Origin: Marinobacter sp. F4206
Lineage (GTDB): Bacteria > Pseudomonadota > Gammaproteobacteria > Pseudomonadales > Oleiphilaceae
Direction of reading: 5' to 3'
NCBI RefSeq assembly: GCF_019392195.1
Contig: NZ_JAHXKI010000002.1
Location: 2,294,001-2,358,000, forward strand
Length of the DNA stretch: 64,000 nucleotides
Shown here: one piece after another, positions 8,633 to 17,196 of the stretch
How positions within the stretch are numbered: position 1 is the stretch's first letter
Layout: every line of letters starts with the position of its first letter
Program-made: the position numbers and the translations under genes
The notes under the pieces: model-generated
Database searches by the model: none
The model's input: the letters and a program-made list of their open reading frames with translations, nothing else
What the model was told of the DNA's origin: nothing

Positions 8633-10170
8633 GCGATCTGGCTGTTTTGGCAAGTGCCTTTCATTTCATTCGCCCCTGGCTTCTTGTTTTGGTGCCCATG
8701 ATTCTGATTGTGTGGTGGTTCGTCCGGCGTTCTGAGAAAAAACCAGAAAGGCCCGGTCGAGAGATTGCGGAACATCTCCGGTCCGCATTGACGGTTGGCT
8801 CGCAAAAAGGGCGCCGCTTGCGCCCAATCGACGGCGCGGCCGTAGCGCTAATCCTGCTAAACGTGGGCGCTGCTGGTCCGACATGGTCCCGAACACCTGA
8901 GCCCTTTTCAGCGAGCACATCGCCGGCCATCGTCGTACTGGCGGTGACAGAGAGTATGGCGCAGGCTGACGTGCCGCCGTCGCGACTTGACCGGGCCAAA
9001 CAAAAGGTGCGGGACTTGCTGGATTTGCGCGCAGGGGCTCAGACCGCTCTGTTGGCCTACGCCGGAACGGCACATTTAGTCGTTCCGATGACTGAAGACC
9101 CCTCTGTTATGGTGCCTTACCTCGCCGGGCTCAGTCCCGACGTCATGCCCGAGCAAGGGAGCAGACTGGCTTTGGCATGGAACCTGGCCTTGGAGCTCAT
9201 GACTGAGCAAAATATCGACGGCAGCATTCTACTGGTGACCGATGATGTGGATCCCGCTGACGCCGAGCAGATCAATGGGTCGCAGGACGCAGAACGGACG
9301 GTACTGCTGTCCGTTCTGCCGAATGACACAACCAGCAATCTGGACAATCTGAACGTGAGCCGGGTTGAGCTGACTCCGGACAAATCCGACGTTGCGGAAG
9401 TTGACCAACAACTGACTGCGGCGTACCGAAAAACCCTGCTCCAGAACACCGACCAACCCTGGCTTGACCAGGGCCACTGGTTCGCATGGCCTGCCGCACT
9501 GATCCTGTTATTGGGATGTCGTCGGGGCTGGACGATGAAATGGGGAGCCATGGCCGCCGCACTGTCGCTGATGCCCGTGTCCCACGAAGTGAGGGCAGAA
9601 GGCATTCGAGACTGGTTCTTTACTCTGGACCAACAAGGGCGTACGGCCTTCGAGGACAAGGATTTCGGGCTTGCCGCCAAGCGATTTGTCGACCCATTGT
9701 GGCGAGGGTACGCCCTCTACCGTGATGGACAATACGTTGAGGCTATACCGGTATTGGAACGATTAGACAGTCCTGATGCGGCCTTTATCCAGGGCATGGC
9801 GTATATAAAATCCAGAGGGTATCGCGACGGAGTTCGGGCGTTCGAAGCGGCACTCGAGAGAGATCCCGAATACCCCGGGGCTCGTGAAAATCTGGAACTG
9901 GCCCGCCAGATCGTGGACTACGTCGAACAGGCCCGTGAAGACGCCGATACGGGCGAGGAAAATCTTGGCGCAGACGATGTGGTTTTTGACAATGAGGCGA
10001 GCCGGGGCAGCGAAACTCAGATGGAGGCGGCGAATGCCGGTGGGGAAGCACTACTCAGCACGGATCAATGGATGAATACTGTAGATACCCAGACGGCGGA
10101 TTTTCTGAGGCAGCGATTCGCCATTGAAGCTGCTTCCGGCCGCGGCAGGGAGGCAGAAGATTCACCATGA
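8629..10170 (+). CDS. BatB/BatC-like vWA protein fused to TPR repeats, degenerate MIDAS
   Basis: The protein (513 residues) has an N-terminal helix (about residues 8-27), a vWA domain, another helix near 283-299 and tetratricopeptide repeats at about 350-430, then an acidic tail. It therefore combines BatB (vWA) and BatC (TPR) in one chain. The MIDAS segment reads VLAVTESMAQADV where active family members have LDVSxSM, so the metal-binding aspartate is replaced by alanine and the first serine by threonine. The start overlaps the batA stop by four bases. A structural rather than metal-binding vWA role is inferred. Confidence 0.88.
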   Translation: MSDLAVLASAFHFIRPWLLVLVPMILIVWWFVRRSEKKPERPGREIAEHLRSALTVGSQKGRRLRPIDGAAVALILLNVGAAGPTWSRTPEPFSASTSPAIVVLAVTESMAQADVPPSRLDRAKQKVRDLLDLRAGAQTALLAYAGTAHLVVPMTEDPSVMVPYLAGLSPDVMPEQGSRLALAWNLALELMTEQNIDGSILLVTDDVDPADAEQINGSQDAERTVLLSVLPNDTTSNLDNLNVSRVELTPDKSDVAEVDQQLTAAYRKTLLQNTDQPWLDQGHWFAWPAALILLLGCRRGWTMKWGAMAAALSLMPVSHEVRAEGIRDWFFTLDQQGRTAFEDKDFGLAAKRFVDPLWRGYALYRDGQYVEAIPVLERLDSPDAAFIQGMAYIKSRGYRDGVRAFEAALERDPEYPGARENLELARQIVDYVEQAREDADTGEENLGADDVVFDNEASRGSETQMEAANAGGEALLSTDQWMNTVDTQTADFLRQRFAIEAASGRGREAEDSP

Positions 10171-11429
10171 ATCGATGGCCCGTAATACTTCTGATGCTAT
10201 TGGTTAAGGAGCAAGCGTCCGCTGAGCATGCGCCCGTGTTGCGAACCGAACTTGAGCAAACGGTAGCGGTTCCCGGCCAACCGATTAGTCTGCGCCTCAC
10301 CTTGCTCGTTCCTACCTTCATGCCCAAGCCGCCTGTCTGGCCTAGTTTTGAATTGCCTGATCTGATGGTACGTTTACCGGAGCGTGCTTCCGGCCCTACC
10401 AGCGATCGTGTTGACGGAGAAACCTGGTCTGGCATCACCCGGCATTACAGAATTTATCCTATGGCAGAAGGTGACTTCGAAATCCCTCCGCAACCGGTGC
10501 AGATCACCTTCGTCGAGCTGGACAACCAACAACCTACTACCATCACGATGAGTACAGAACCACTGAGTTTCTCCGGAAAAATCCCGGAAGAAGGAAAGGC
10601 GCTGTCGCCATTCCTGGCTGCAAGCAATATCACCATCGAGCAGCAGTTAAAGGGTGATGCTGAAGAGCTGAAACCCGGCGAGAGCCTGATTTGGACCGTG
10701 ACAGCGCGAATCGAAGGCACTTCACCGATGTTTCTTCCCGATCTGATTTCCGACCTGCGGCTGGAAGGGCTGGCCGTCTATCCTGAGGATCCGGTTATTT
10801 CCGAAACATCCGACCGGGGCGTACTGGGTGGAACACGAACAGAACAGATCACGCTGGTGGCGGAAGTCGGTGGCGCAGGGGAGTTACCTCCCATCACCCT
10901 GCAATGGTTGGATCTCGACAATCAGTGCATCGAAATCGCAGAGACCGGCCCTGTTTCATACGCTGTAGATGGCCCTCTTGTTGGCACGGAACTGATTCGA
11001 AACTGGCGCCCGATAGCGCTCGCTGTCATTGCCGGGCTATTCATTCTTTTTTCAATGTTCTGGGCTTCACGCAGATTCAGCGGCCCTTTGAGGCAATTCG
11101 CTGCCAGAAGGAAATCTCATTACGAGACGTCTGAACTGCATGCTTACCGGGTCCTTACGCACGCCGTGAAGAACCGGAGCCGGACGAGGTTGTACCCGGC
11201 GCTTCATCACTGGCTAGGCTTCTTCCCGAGCCGAGAGGCAGAGGATCATGAACGCTTAAAGAAAACCCTGTTGGAGCTAGGTCGGCAGCACTATGGAACC
11301 GCTGATGCCAAGGAAGAGGATCTCTGGCTACATCTCAGTAAAATTTTGCGCGAGATGCGGCGCCACTTGAGGCACCGGTTCGGCTCTTACCAAGCTTTGC
11401 CGCCGATGAACCCGACGAACCAACAATAG
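10167..11429 (+). CDS. BatD-like oxygen-tolerance protein
   Basis: The 420-residue protein has a signal peptide (residues 1 to about 18), an extended beta-rich periplasmic region, one membrane helix near residues 275-297 and a charged cytoplasmic tail. This is the BatD layout. It is the last gene of the moxR operon and again overlaps its predecessor by four bases (ATGA at 10167). BatD proteins are scaffolds in the Bat complex, named for aerotolerance in Bacteroides, but their mechanism is unresolved. No clear terminator follows; the 274-base gap downstream contains a dispersed-repeat arm. Confidence 0.85.
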   Translation: MNRWPVILLMLLVKEQASAEHAPVLRTELEQTVAVPGQPISLRLTLLVPTFMPKPPVWPSFELPDLMVRLPERASGPTSDRVDGETWSGITRHYRIYPMAEGDFEIPPQPVQITFVELDNQQPTTITMSTEPLSFSGKIPEEGKALSPFLAASNITIEQQLKGDAEELKPGESLIWTVTARIEGTSPMFLPDLISDLRLEGLAVYPEDPVISETSDRGVLGGTRTEQITLVAEVGGAGELPPITLQWLDLDNQCIEIAETGPVSYAVDGPLVGTELIRNWRPIALAVIAGLFILFSMFWASRRFSGPLRQFAARRKSHYETSELHAYRVLTHAVKNRSRTRLYPALHHWLGFFPSREAEDHERLKKTLLELGRQHYGTADAKEEDLWLHLSKILREMRRHLRHRFGSYQALPPMNPTNQQ

Positions 11430-11576
11430 ACTCAGGCGACAAAGCAAACCGTTGGTTGAGAGCGTTTCTGATCGATCATGCGCATCTCTGGAGTTACCGA
11501 AATACCTTCCCCCTGGGAATAGAGCTCCCCAACTATGCGGACACCCCAAGGCCCCATACGGAGGTCCCTCTCTAGG

Positions 11577-11612
11577 CCGTGGTCACCCGTTCTCAATGTT
11601 CGCTTTGCGACC
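11577..11612 (+). repeat. Dispersed repeat, single arm copy
   Basis: The core tctcaatgttcgctttgcga and its left flank (gtggtcacccgt) closely match the copy at 19227-19263, differing at only a few of about 36 positions. It lies in the 274-base gap between batD and the 110-residue ORF, where no other feature is visible. Confidence 0.65.
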
Positions 11613-11703
11613 AGGGCCTACTCCGCCTTTGCCCCTCTGAGCCGCTTGCGGTTTAATGCGAATTCAAACTAATAAGCTGTTATTTGTCTGAGGGGTTGAA
11701 CCG

Positions 11704-12036
11704 TTGGAAGTTAATAAAGACTCCTATCTAGAATATTTGCGAATGGCTAACCGCGGCGTCCTCGGTCCAATCAGTGGATTGGAAGGTCTGGAGCGTCGGC
11801 TCGTTCAGGAACTGGTTGCCGAGGGTTTGGTATCCGATTCAAAGGAACGCTTCTTGGCATCCAATGAGAAAAATCGGTGCTTCATTACTCCAAAGGGTGC
11901 CATCACGCTAGCTGATTGGGAGCGCGACATCCGAGAGGGCAAGTGGTGGTACAAGGCTGGGGTGGCATTTACAAGGTTTCTTTGGGTGTTGGTTGGTGTT
12001 TTCGCAACCGTGGTGGGTAAATACCTGATCACATAA
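11704..12036 (+). CDS. Small protein with winged-helix-like N-terminus and one membrane helix
   Basis: I do not recognise the family. The 110-residue product has a charged N-terminal part, a segment FITPKGAITLADWE that resembles the last strand of winged-helix domains, and a C-terminal hydrophobic helix (about residues 84-108). The start is TTG at 11704 with GAGGGG at 11690-11695, eight bases upstream. It stands alone between dispersed-repeat arms at 11591 and 12141, in the style of an inserted cassette. A membrane-tethered regulator is possible but not shown. Confidence 0.55.
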   Translation: MEVNKDSYLEYLRMANRGVLGPISGLEGLERRLVQELVAEGLVSDSKERFLASNEKNRCFITPKGAITLADWERDIREGKWWYKAGVAFTRFLWVLVGVFATVVGKYLIT

Positions 12037-12140
12037 CCGAATATTCCAGTTCGTTCCGGCCCCAAGGGCCACCACCGGACATCTTTTTCTCCGCTTTGCT
12101 GCGTAGAGGCCGCCGCTGAATATTGGCGTTGATCAGTCAT

Positions 12141-12162
12141 TCTGAATGTCAGCTTTGCGACC
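12141..12162 (+). repeat. Dispersed repeat, single arm copy
   Basis: The segment begins tctgaatgtcagctttgcga and is followed by cc. It differs from the 19241 copy at two positions. It lies 85 bases before the recombinase gene; the opposite arm of the family lies beyond that gene at 12966. Confidence 0.65.
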
Positions 12163-12247
12163 TTCGGGTTTGCGAGGCCTCGTCGCAGGCAGTCATCACT
12201 ATTCTGAGCCATGCTTATAGGCCCTCACCCTTCGTAGGGGCCAAATC

Positions 12248-12862
12248 ATGACCTTCTCTACCAGTCACTCTCCCTGGAACAAGGGAAAACGCGTCGGGCA
12301 AAAGCTACCTCTCAAACTCGAACAGATCTGGGCCATCCGCATTCGCTTAGAGATTGCTGAGAAAATCCGCGAATTGGCGATGTTCAATATGGCAATTGAT
12401 TGCAAACTCCGATCCTGCGACATGGTTAAGCTATTAGTTCGAGATATTTCCAGAAACGGAGAAGTGCTGGAGCGTGCTCAAGTGGTTCAGCAGAAAACCA
12501 GTCAGCCCGTTAGGTTTGAAATAACGAAAAAGACACGTGAATCGGTCGAGGCGTGGATCAAGTATCGCGGACTAACGGGTATGGATTATCTGTGGCCGAG
12601 CCGGATCAGGAGGTGCGACCACATCACCACCCATCAGTATGCCCGGATCGTCAAGAAGTGGGTCGGAAGCATTGGCCTTGATCCCTCTGTCTACGCCACT
12701 CACACGCTGAGGCGTAGCAAGGCGACTTTGATCTATAAGCAGACCAAAAACCTTCGAGCTGTCCAGTTGCTGCTGGGCCACACCAACATGTCCAGTACCG
12801 TGCGATATCTTGGTGTCGAGGTCGAGGACGCTCTGGAGATAGCTGAGAGTATTGAGATCTGA
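12248..12862 (+). CDS. Solo tyrosine recombinase, catalytic domain only
   Basis: The 204-residue protein contains all the expected tyrosine recombinase residues: Arg in DCKLRSCDMV, the beta-hairpin Lys in QQKTSQPVRF, the HTLRR box (H-x-x-R), His in LLLGHTN and the nucleophile Tyr in STVRYLGVE. It lacks the N-terminal arm/core-binding domain of phage integrases, so it is a catalytic-domain-only form. No excisionase or phage genes are near. Inverted arms of a dispersed repeat lie on its two sides (12141 and 12966). It could act on those arms or be a domesticated relic. Confidence 0.88.
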   Translation: MTFSTSHSPWNKGKRVGQKLPLKLEQIWAIRIRLEIAEKIRELAMFNMAIDCKLRSCDMVKLLVRDISRNGEVLERAQVVQQKTSQPVRFEITKKTRESVEAWIKYRGLTGMDYLWPSRIRRCDHITTHQYARIVKKWVGSIGLDPSVYATHTLRRSKATLIYKQTKNLRAVQLLLGHTNMSSTVRYLGVEVEDALEIAESIEI

Positions 12863-12965
12863 TTGGTGTAACGTGGTCCTTCGATCTTCGATCGTTGGGC
12901 GACGCAGCCGATTTCAGCGCCAGTCGATGATCATCCTGGGGAACCGATTACGGCCCTCCTATGGC

Positions 12966-12984
12966 TAAACAAAAGCGAACATTC
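12966..12984 (-). repeat. Dispersed repeat, opposite arm copy
   Basis: The segment taaacaaaagcgaacattc matches the right arm of the two-armed element at 650-666 and is the reverse complement of the arms at 11591, 12141 and 19241. Together with 12141 it brackets the recombinase gene in inverted orientation. The rest of the 291-base gap 12863-13153 contains only the Fur site. Confidence 0.6.
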
Positions 12985-13093
12985 ACACCCCTCAATTTGA
13001 AGGCGATCAACGTGTCGCCCACTGCAAGACAACTAGTTTCGTTGGAAGACGGGAAAAGGGCTCATTGTTGGTACCGATTCCTTTGGTGATTGT

Positions 13094-13112
13094 AATGCGA
13101 ATTATTATCAGT
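13094..13112 (+). promoter_or_regulatory. Fur box upstream of the fec operon
   Basis: The 19-base site aatgcgaattattatcagt matches the classical Fur consensus (GATAAT repeats around a central inverted repeat) at about 15 of 19 positions. It lies 42 bases before the receptor start codon, in an AT-rich stretch suited to a promoter. Iron-dependent repression of the whole operon is inferred. Confidence 0.7.
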
Positions 13113-13153
13113 AATATACGCATGCATAATTACACCCACTGCTGGAGATCCCA

Positions 13154-15271
13154 ATGCCAACACCCGGTCAATCATCATCGCCAAATCGACCTCCTCGCCT
13201 GAGCCTTTCCGCTGGTTCAACTTTTCTATCGGTGTTTTTTTTACCGACGGTTGCCGCGCCTACGATTGTGCAAGCGCAAGAACAAGCGCCTGCTCTGCTC
13301 CCCGGCATTGAGGTTACTGCTGATTGGCTGGGACCGCCGACGGAAGAATCCGAGAGAACCTACACCGGTGCCCGTTCCGTGGTCGAGGAAGAAGAGCTCC
13401 AGGATACTGGCGCGCTGAATCTGGAAGACGCCCTGCGACCGGTACCCGGTGTTACGGTGCTTGATGAAACGGGAACGGGAATCCTCCCCAATATCGGCGT
13501 CCGTGGTCTGAACCCGCTGCGTAGTGAACGGCTTCAGATTCTGGTAGACGGTTACCCAATTGCCATTGGCCCCTACAGTAACGTGGGCGTCTCACTCTTC
13601 CCCGTGACGCTACCGAGCCTGGAAGCCGTGGATATTGTCCGAGGCGGCGCCGCTGTTCATTACGGACCCAACAACGTGGGTGGCGTGGTAAATTTCGTCA
13701 CCAAGCCGATTCCGGCCGAAACCTCCCAGACTCTGCGCGAGCGCGTGACCATCGCGGAGGAGACCGGCAACGTCTTTACTGATACCTATTACCGGGTCGG
13801 AGGCCGGGCCACTGACAAGCTCGACCTGCAGTTCCAGGCCAACGTCCAGCGCGGCGACGGTTTTCGTGACCACTCCGACACCGAAGTGGACAACCTCATC
13901 CTGGATGCCCGCTATTACCTGAACGACCGGAACGAACTGGCTTCTCAGCTGCAATACTACCGTGTCGATGCCGAACTTCCCGGCGCCCTTACGCCAGAAG
14001 CCTATGAGCAGGATCGCACCCAGAGCCAGCGCCCGTACGATGGCTACGAAGCCGATATGAGCCGCGCCACCTTCACCTGGACGTACACCCCAGTCGACAA
14101 CGTGGAATTCCAGTGGCGCAATTTCGTGCACGACGCCGACCGCACTTTCTTCTTCGGCCAGAACCTCAGCGGCACTGGCCACTGGGCGGACCCGGGCCTC
14201 GATTCGACTCACGTTGCGGATTCGCCCCGGCTGTTCACCGTGTTAGGCACGGAGCCCCGGCTCGCGATCCGTCATGGCCGCCATGACATTACCCTCGGCG
14301 CGCGATTTGTCAGTGAGGATGTGGAGTTCGACGTCAACCGCCTGGAACTTTCCTCCGGTAACCGTTCCGTGGCACGTGACTGGCACCTGGACACCCGGGC
14401 CATGGCCTTCTACGTCAGCGATACCGTGTCCTTCCTGGATGACCGCCTGACCGTCACGCCGGGTCTGCGTTACGAAGACGTTGATATGGATTTCCGCGAC
14501 AACCTCAGCGGCAACACCGAGGAAAACAACGCCGAGGAGTTGTTGCCGGGCCTGACCGTGGGTTATCAGGCGTCTGATGATCTGTTTGTCTTCGCCAACA
14601 GCCAGCGCTCGCTGGTGCCCGTGCAGATTGCCCAGACCACCCGCGAGGGTGCGGTTGCCAATGAAACCGCCTGGAACCATGAGCTGGGCGCACGCCTGCA
14701 GGTAACGCCGGACCTGTTCTCTTCCGCCACACTGTTCCGCATCGACTATGAGGATCAGATTCAGTTCAACCGTTCGAACAGTCGTTTCGAGAACCTGGGC
14801 GAAACCCGCCACCAGGGTATCGAACTGGCAAACCGCTGGAACGTTGGCAGCCAATGGGAATTGGGCCTGGGCTATACCTTCCTCGACACCGAACAGCTGT
14901 CCGGTGACAACGAAGGCAACGAGCTTCCGAATGCGCCAACCCATAAAATCAGCGCCGACGCGGTCTACACCTACCAGGCCTGGGACGCCAGCGTGAACTG
15001 GGTGTACGTGAGCGAAAGCTACAGCGATGCCGACAACACTGAAGAGGAAACCAGCAATGGCAGCGCTGGTGAGTTGCCGGATTACCACCTGGTGACCGCC
15101 CGGGTCGGTCGCGATTTTGCGGTGGGCGGTGATCGTGTATTGAACCTTGGCCTGGCCGTCAACAACCTGCTGGATGAGGATTACTACTTCCGGGGCGTGG
15201 ACGTGAGCCCGGTTGGTCGAGTACCTCAGCCGGGCCGAAGCTTCATCCTTGAGGCCCAACTGGATTTCTGA
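13154..15271 (+). CDS. fecA: TonB-dependent ferric dicitrate-type receptor (FecA-like)
   Basis: The 705-residue outer-membrane receptor has a signal peptide ending near VQAQ (about residue 37), a TonB-box-like start (GIEVTADWL), a plug domain and a beta-barrel ending in phenylalanine. The plug segments GVRGLNPLRSERL, VDIVRGGAAVHYGP and GGVVNFVTKPIP closely follow E. coli FecA, which imports iron(III)-dicitrate. There is no N-terminal signalling domain, and no FecI/FecR pair is nearby, so regulation is probably by Fur through the site at 13094. The stop overlaps fecB by one base (TGATG). Confidence 0.9.
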   Translation: MPTPGQSSSPNRPPRLSLSAGSTFLSVFFLPTVAAPTIVQAQEQAPALLPGIEVTADWLGPPTEESERTYTGARSVVEEEELQDTGALNLEDALRPVPGVTVLDETGTGILPNIGVRGLNPLRSERLQILVDGYPIAIGPYSNVGVSLFPVTLPSLEAVDIVRGGAAVHYGPNNVGGVVNFVTKPIPAETSQTLRERVTIAEETGNVFTDTYYRVGGRATDKLDLQFQANVQRGDGFRDHSDTEVDNLILDARYYLNDRNELASQLQYYRVDAELPGALTPEAYEQDRTQSQRPYDGYEADMSRATFTWTYTPVDNVEFQWRNFVHDADRTFFFGQNLSGTGHWADPGLDSTHVADSPRLFTVLGTEPRLAIRHGRHDITLGARFVSEDVEFDVNRLELSSGNRSVARDWHLDTRAMAFYVSDTVSFLDDRLTVTPGLRYEDVDMDFRDNLSGNTEENNAEELLPGLTVGYQASDDLFVFANSQRSLVPVQIAQTTREGAVANETAWNHELGARLQVTPDLFSSATLFRIDYEDQIQFNRSNSRFENLGETRHQGIELANRWNVGSQWELGLGYTFLDTEQLSGDNEGNELPNAPTHKISADAVYTYQAWDASVNWVYVSESYSDADNTEEETSNGSAGELPDYHLVTARVGRDFAVGGDRVLNLGLAVNNLLDEDYYFRGVDVSPVGRVPQPGRSFILEAQLDF

Positions 15272-16191
15272 TGGCCTCACTACGGAAACGGATTGCAACG
15301 AGCCTGCTGGTTGTCCTGCTTTCGCCTGTATCAGGCTGGGCGGACAACCACACCATCCGGCTGACGGATGACCGTGGGGAAACCCTGCGGTTGTCCGCAC
15401 CGGCCACCCGGCCCGCCGCAATTTCGACCTTCGGAGCCGATATTGCGCTGGCGCTGGATGTGGTGCCGGTTGCGGTTACCGACTATGGACTGCAGGGGGT
15501 GCCTGAGTACCTAGCGTCGCAGTTAAGCGGTGTTCGGGGCCTCGGGCCGAGACACCAGCCCAACCTGGAGGTTTTGTCGTCGGTCCAGCCGGACCTTGTC
15601 TTCGCCATTCGCCGATATACCGAGAAAGATGGTGACCAGATCGAAGCCATTGCCCCGCTCCTGGCCCTGGACCTGATCACCCTTCAGGACAGCCTGAGGG
15701 CAGTGGATTTGGCGGGGCAGGCGCTGGGCAAACCCGGAAAAGCCGCAGAACTCAACGCTCGTTTTCTGGAACGTGTCCCATCACTTGCCGAGCGCAACAA
15801 GCACAACTCAACGAAGACGGTGGCGCTGCTGACCAGCGGCAGTGAAACCCCCTTCATCTATTACAATCACTTCCTGCCGACGGCGCTGCTGGAACGCCTG
15901 GGCTTCGACAATGTCGGTGGTGAGCCGCCGAATCCCGACAGTGGCATTCCGCTGGGCTATCGGGTCAGTCTTGAAGCCCTGCTGGAGCTCAACCCTGACA
16001 TCATTTTCCTGTTGCCGACGAGTCGTCAGCGCGCGTTTACGATGAATCCGATATGGCCCTATCTCAAGGCGGTTCGCACCGACCAAGTCTACGAGGTGTC
16101 GCAGTATTGGAAAGAGGGCGCAGGCCCGATTGCGCGGGCGCGAATCCTGGACGACATTCAGCGTCTGTTGCTGACGTCGGAACCGGAATAA
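15271..16191 (+). CDS. fecB: Periplasmic ferric dicitrate-binding protein
   Basis: The 306-residue protein has a Sec signal peptide (cleavage near GWA-DNH, residue 24) and no lipobox, so it is a soluble periplasmic binding protein. It has the two-lobe layout of the FecB/BtuF class, with TRPAAISTFGADIALALDV near the N-terminus and LELNPDIIFLLPTS in the second lobe. It would take iron-citrate from the receptor to the FecCD permease. Its position between fecA and fecC supports this; another siderophore cannot be excluded from sequence alone. Confidence 0.88.
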   Translation: MASLRKRIATSLLVVLLSPVSGWADNHTIRLTDDRGETLRLSAPATRPAAISTFGADIALALDVVPVAVTDYGLQGVPEYLASQLSGVRGLGPRHQPNLEVLSSVQPDLVFAIRRYTEKDGDQIEAIAPLLALDLITLQDSLRAVDLAGQALGKPGKAAELNARFLERVPSLAERNKHNSTKTVALLTSGSETPFIYYNHFLPTALLERLGFDNVGGEPPNPDSGIPLGYRVSLEALLELNPDIIFLLPTSRQRAFTMNPIWPYLKAVRTDQVYEVSQYWKEGAGPIARARILDDIQRLLLTSEPE

Positions 16192-16193
16192 CC

Positions 16194-17195
16194 ATGACTA
16201 ACGATGCCACTCTGCGCCCGGCGGCCCTTTACGGCGCAATGGTCGCCTTCCTGGCGTTGCTGTTCGTCGTGGGCCTCATGATGGGCTCGCGCTGGATTTC
16301 GCCGAGCCAGTTACTGGTCGCCCTGGATGGCAGCAGCGATTTGCTGACACGCATCACCGTGCTGGAACTGCGCCTTCCGCGCAATTTACTTGGCCTTCTC
16401 GGTGGGGCAGCCCTGGGCGTTGCCGGTGCCGTTATGCAGGGTGTCACCCGGAATTCCCTGGCGTCCCCCGGTCTGACCGGCGTGATCGCATCCGCCGCCC
16501 TGGCGGTGGTGTCGCTTCGAACCCTGAGCTCACCAGCCGCCATGTGGCTGCCCTTGATGGCCCTTGGCGGAGGGCTGCTGGGTGGCGCGCTGACATTTGC
16601 CATTGCTGGTCGCCGGCAGTTACAACCCGAGCGCGTGGTGCTCGCCGGCATAGCGGTCACTTCGCTGGCCACCGCACTGACCACGGGGCTTCTGCTGGTA
16701 TCCGGGGCGGAGGCGGCCGAGCTTTACTACTGGCTGGCCGGCAGCCTGATGGGCCGGGGCTGGTTGCAGCTACAGATGGTGCTTCCCTGGCTGCTGCTGC
16801 CCCTTTTCGCCCTGCTGGTTATGCAGCGCCCGTTCCGGTTGCTGCAACTGGACGATGATCTGGCCCAGACCATGGGGCTGGCCGTCGGCCGGTGGCGCCT
16901 GGTTTTTCTGCTGCTGGCGCTGTTGCTGGCAGCGGCGCTGGTCGCCTTCACCGGCCCGATCGTCTTTATCGGCCTGGTGGCACCGCACATTGCCAGGCGG
17001 ATTATCGGCAACCAGCTCCAGCACTGGCTGCCCCTGAGCGCTCTTCTCGGCGGGCTGTTATTGCTGGCCGCCGACATCCTGGCCCGACAACTGGCCTTTC
17101 CCCAGGAGTTACCCGTTGGCATGCTGACCGCCCTGATCGGGGCCCCCTGGCTGATTTACCTGCTCAATTCTCGAATCTCACCTCGGAGCGCATAA
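16194..17195 (+). CDS. fecC: FecCD-family iron ABC permease
   Basis: The 333-residue hydrophobic protein has about nine to ten membrane helices and the FecCD signature segments LELRLPRNLLGLLGGAALG, GAVMQGVTRNSLASP and GLVAPHIARR. It forms a heterodimer with the next permease. The ATG at 16194, three bases after fecB, is preferred to the longer open frame from 16053, which lies inside fecB. Confidence 0.9.
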   Translation: MTNDATLRPAALYGAMVAFLALLFVVGLMMGSRWISPSQLLVALDGSSDLLTRITVLELRLPRNLLGLLGGAALGVAGAVMQGVTRNSLASPGLTGVIASAALAVVSLRTLSSPAAMWLPLMALGGGLLGGALTFAIAGRRQLQPERVVLAGIAVTSLATALTTGLLLVSGAEAAELYYWLAGSLMGRGWLQLQMVLPWLLLPLFALLVMQRPFRLLQLDDDLAQTMGLAVGRWRLVFLLLALLLAAALVAFTGPIVFIGLVAPHIARRIIGNQLQHWLPLSALLGGLLLLAADILARQLAFPQELPVGMLTALIGAPWLIYLLNSRISPRSA

Positions 17196-17196
17196 C

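Noticed and set aside
11591..12984. Integron attC sites and gene cassettes
   Set aside because: The arms lack the RYYYAAC/GTTRRRY boxes of attC, and the recombinase lacks the integron-specific insertion, so an integron is not supported.
14243..15421. Open frame of 392 codons on the minus strand
   Set aside because: It is antisense to the TonB receptor and fecB. The receptor reading is clearly supported by family motifs.
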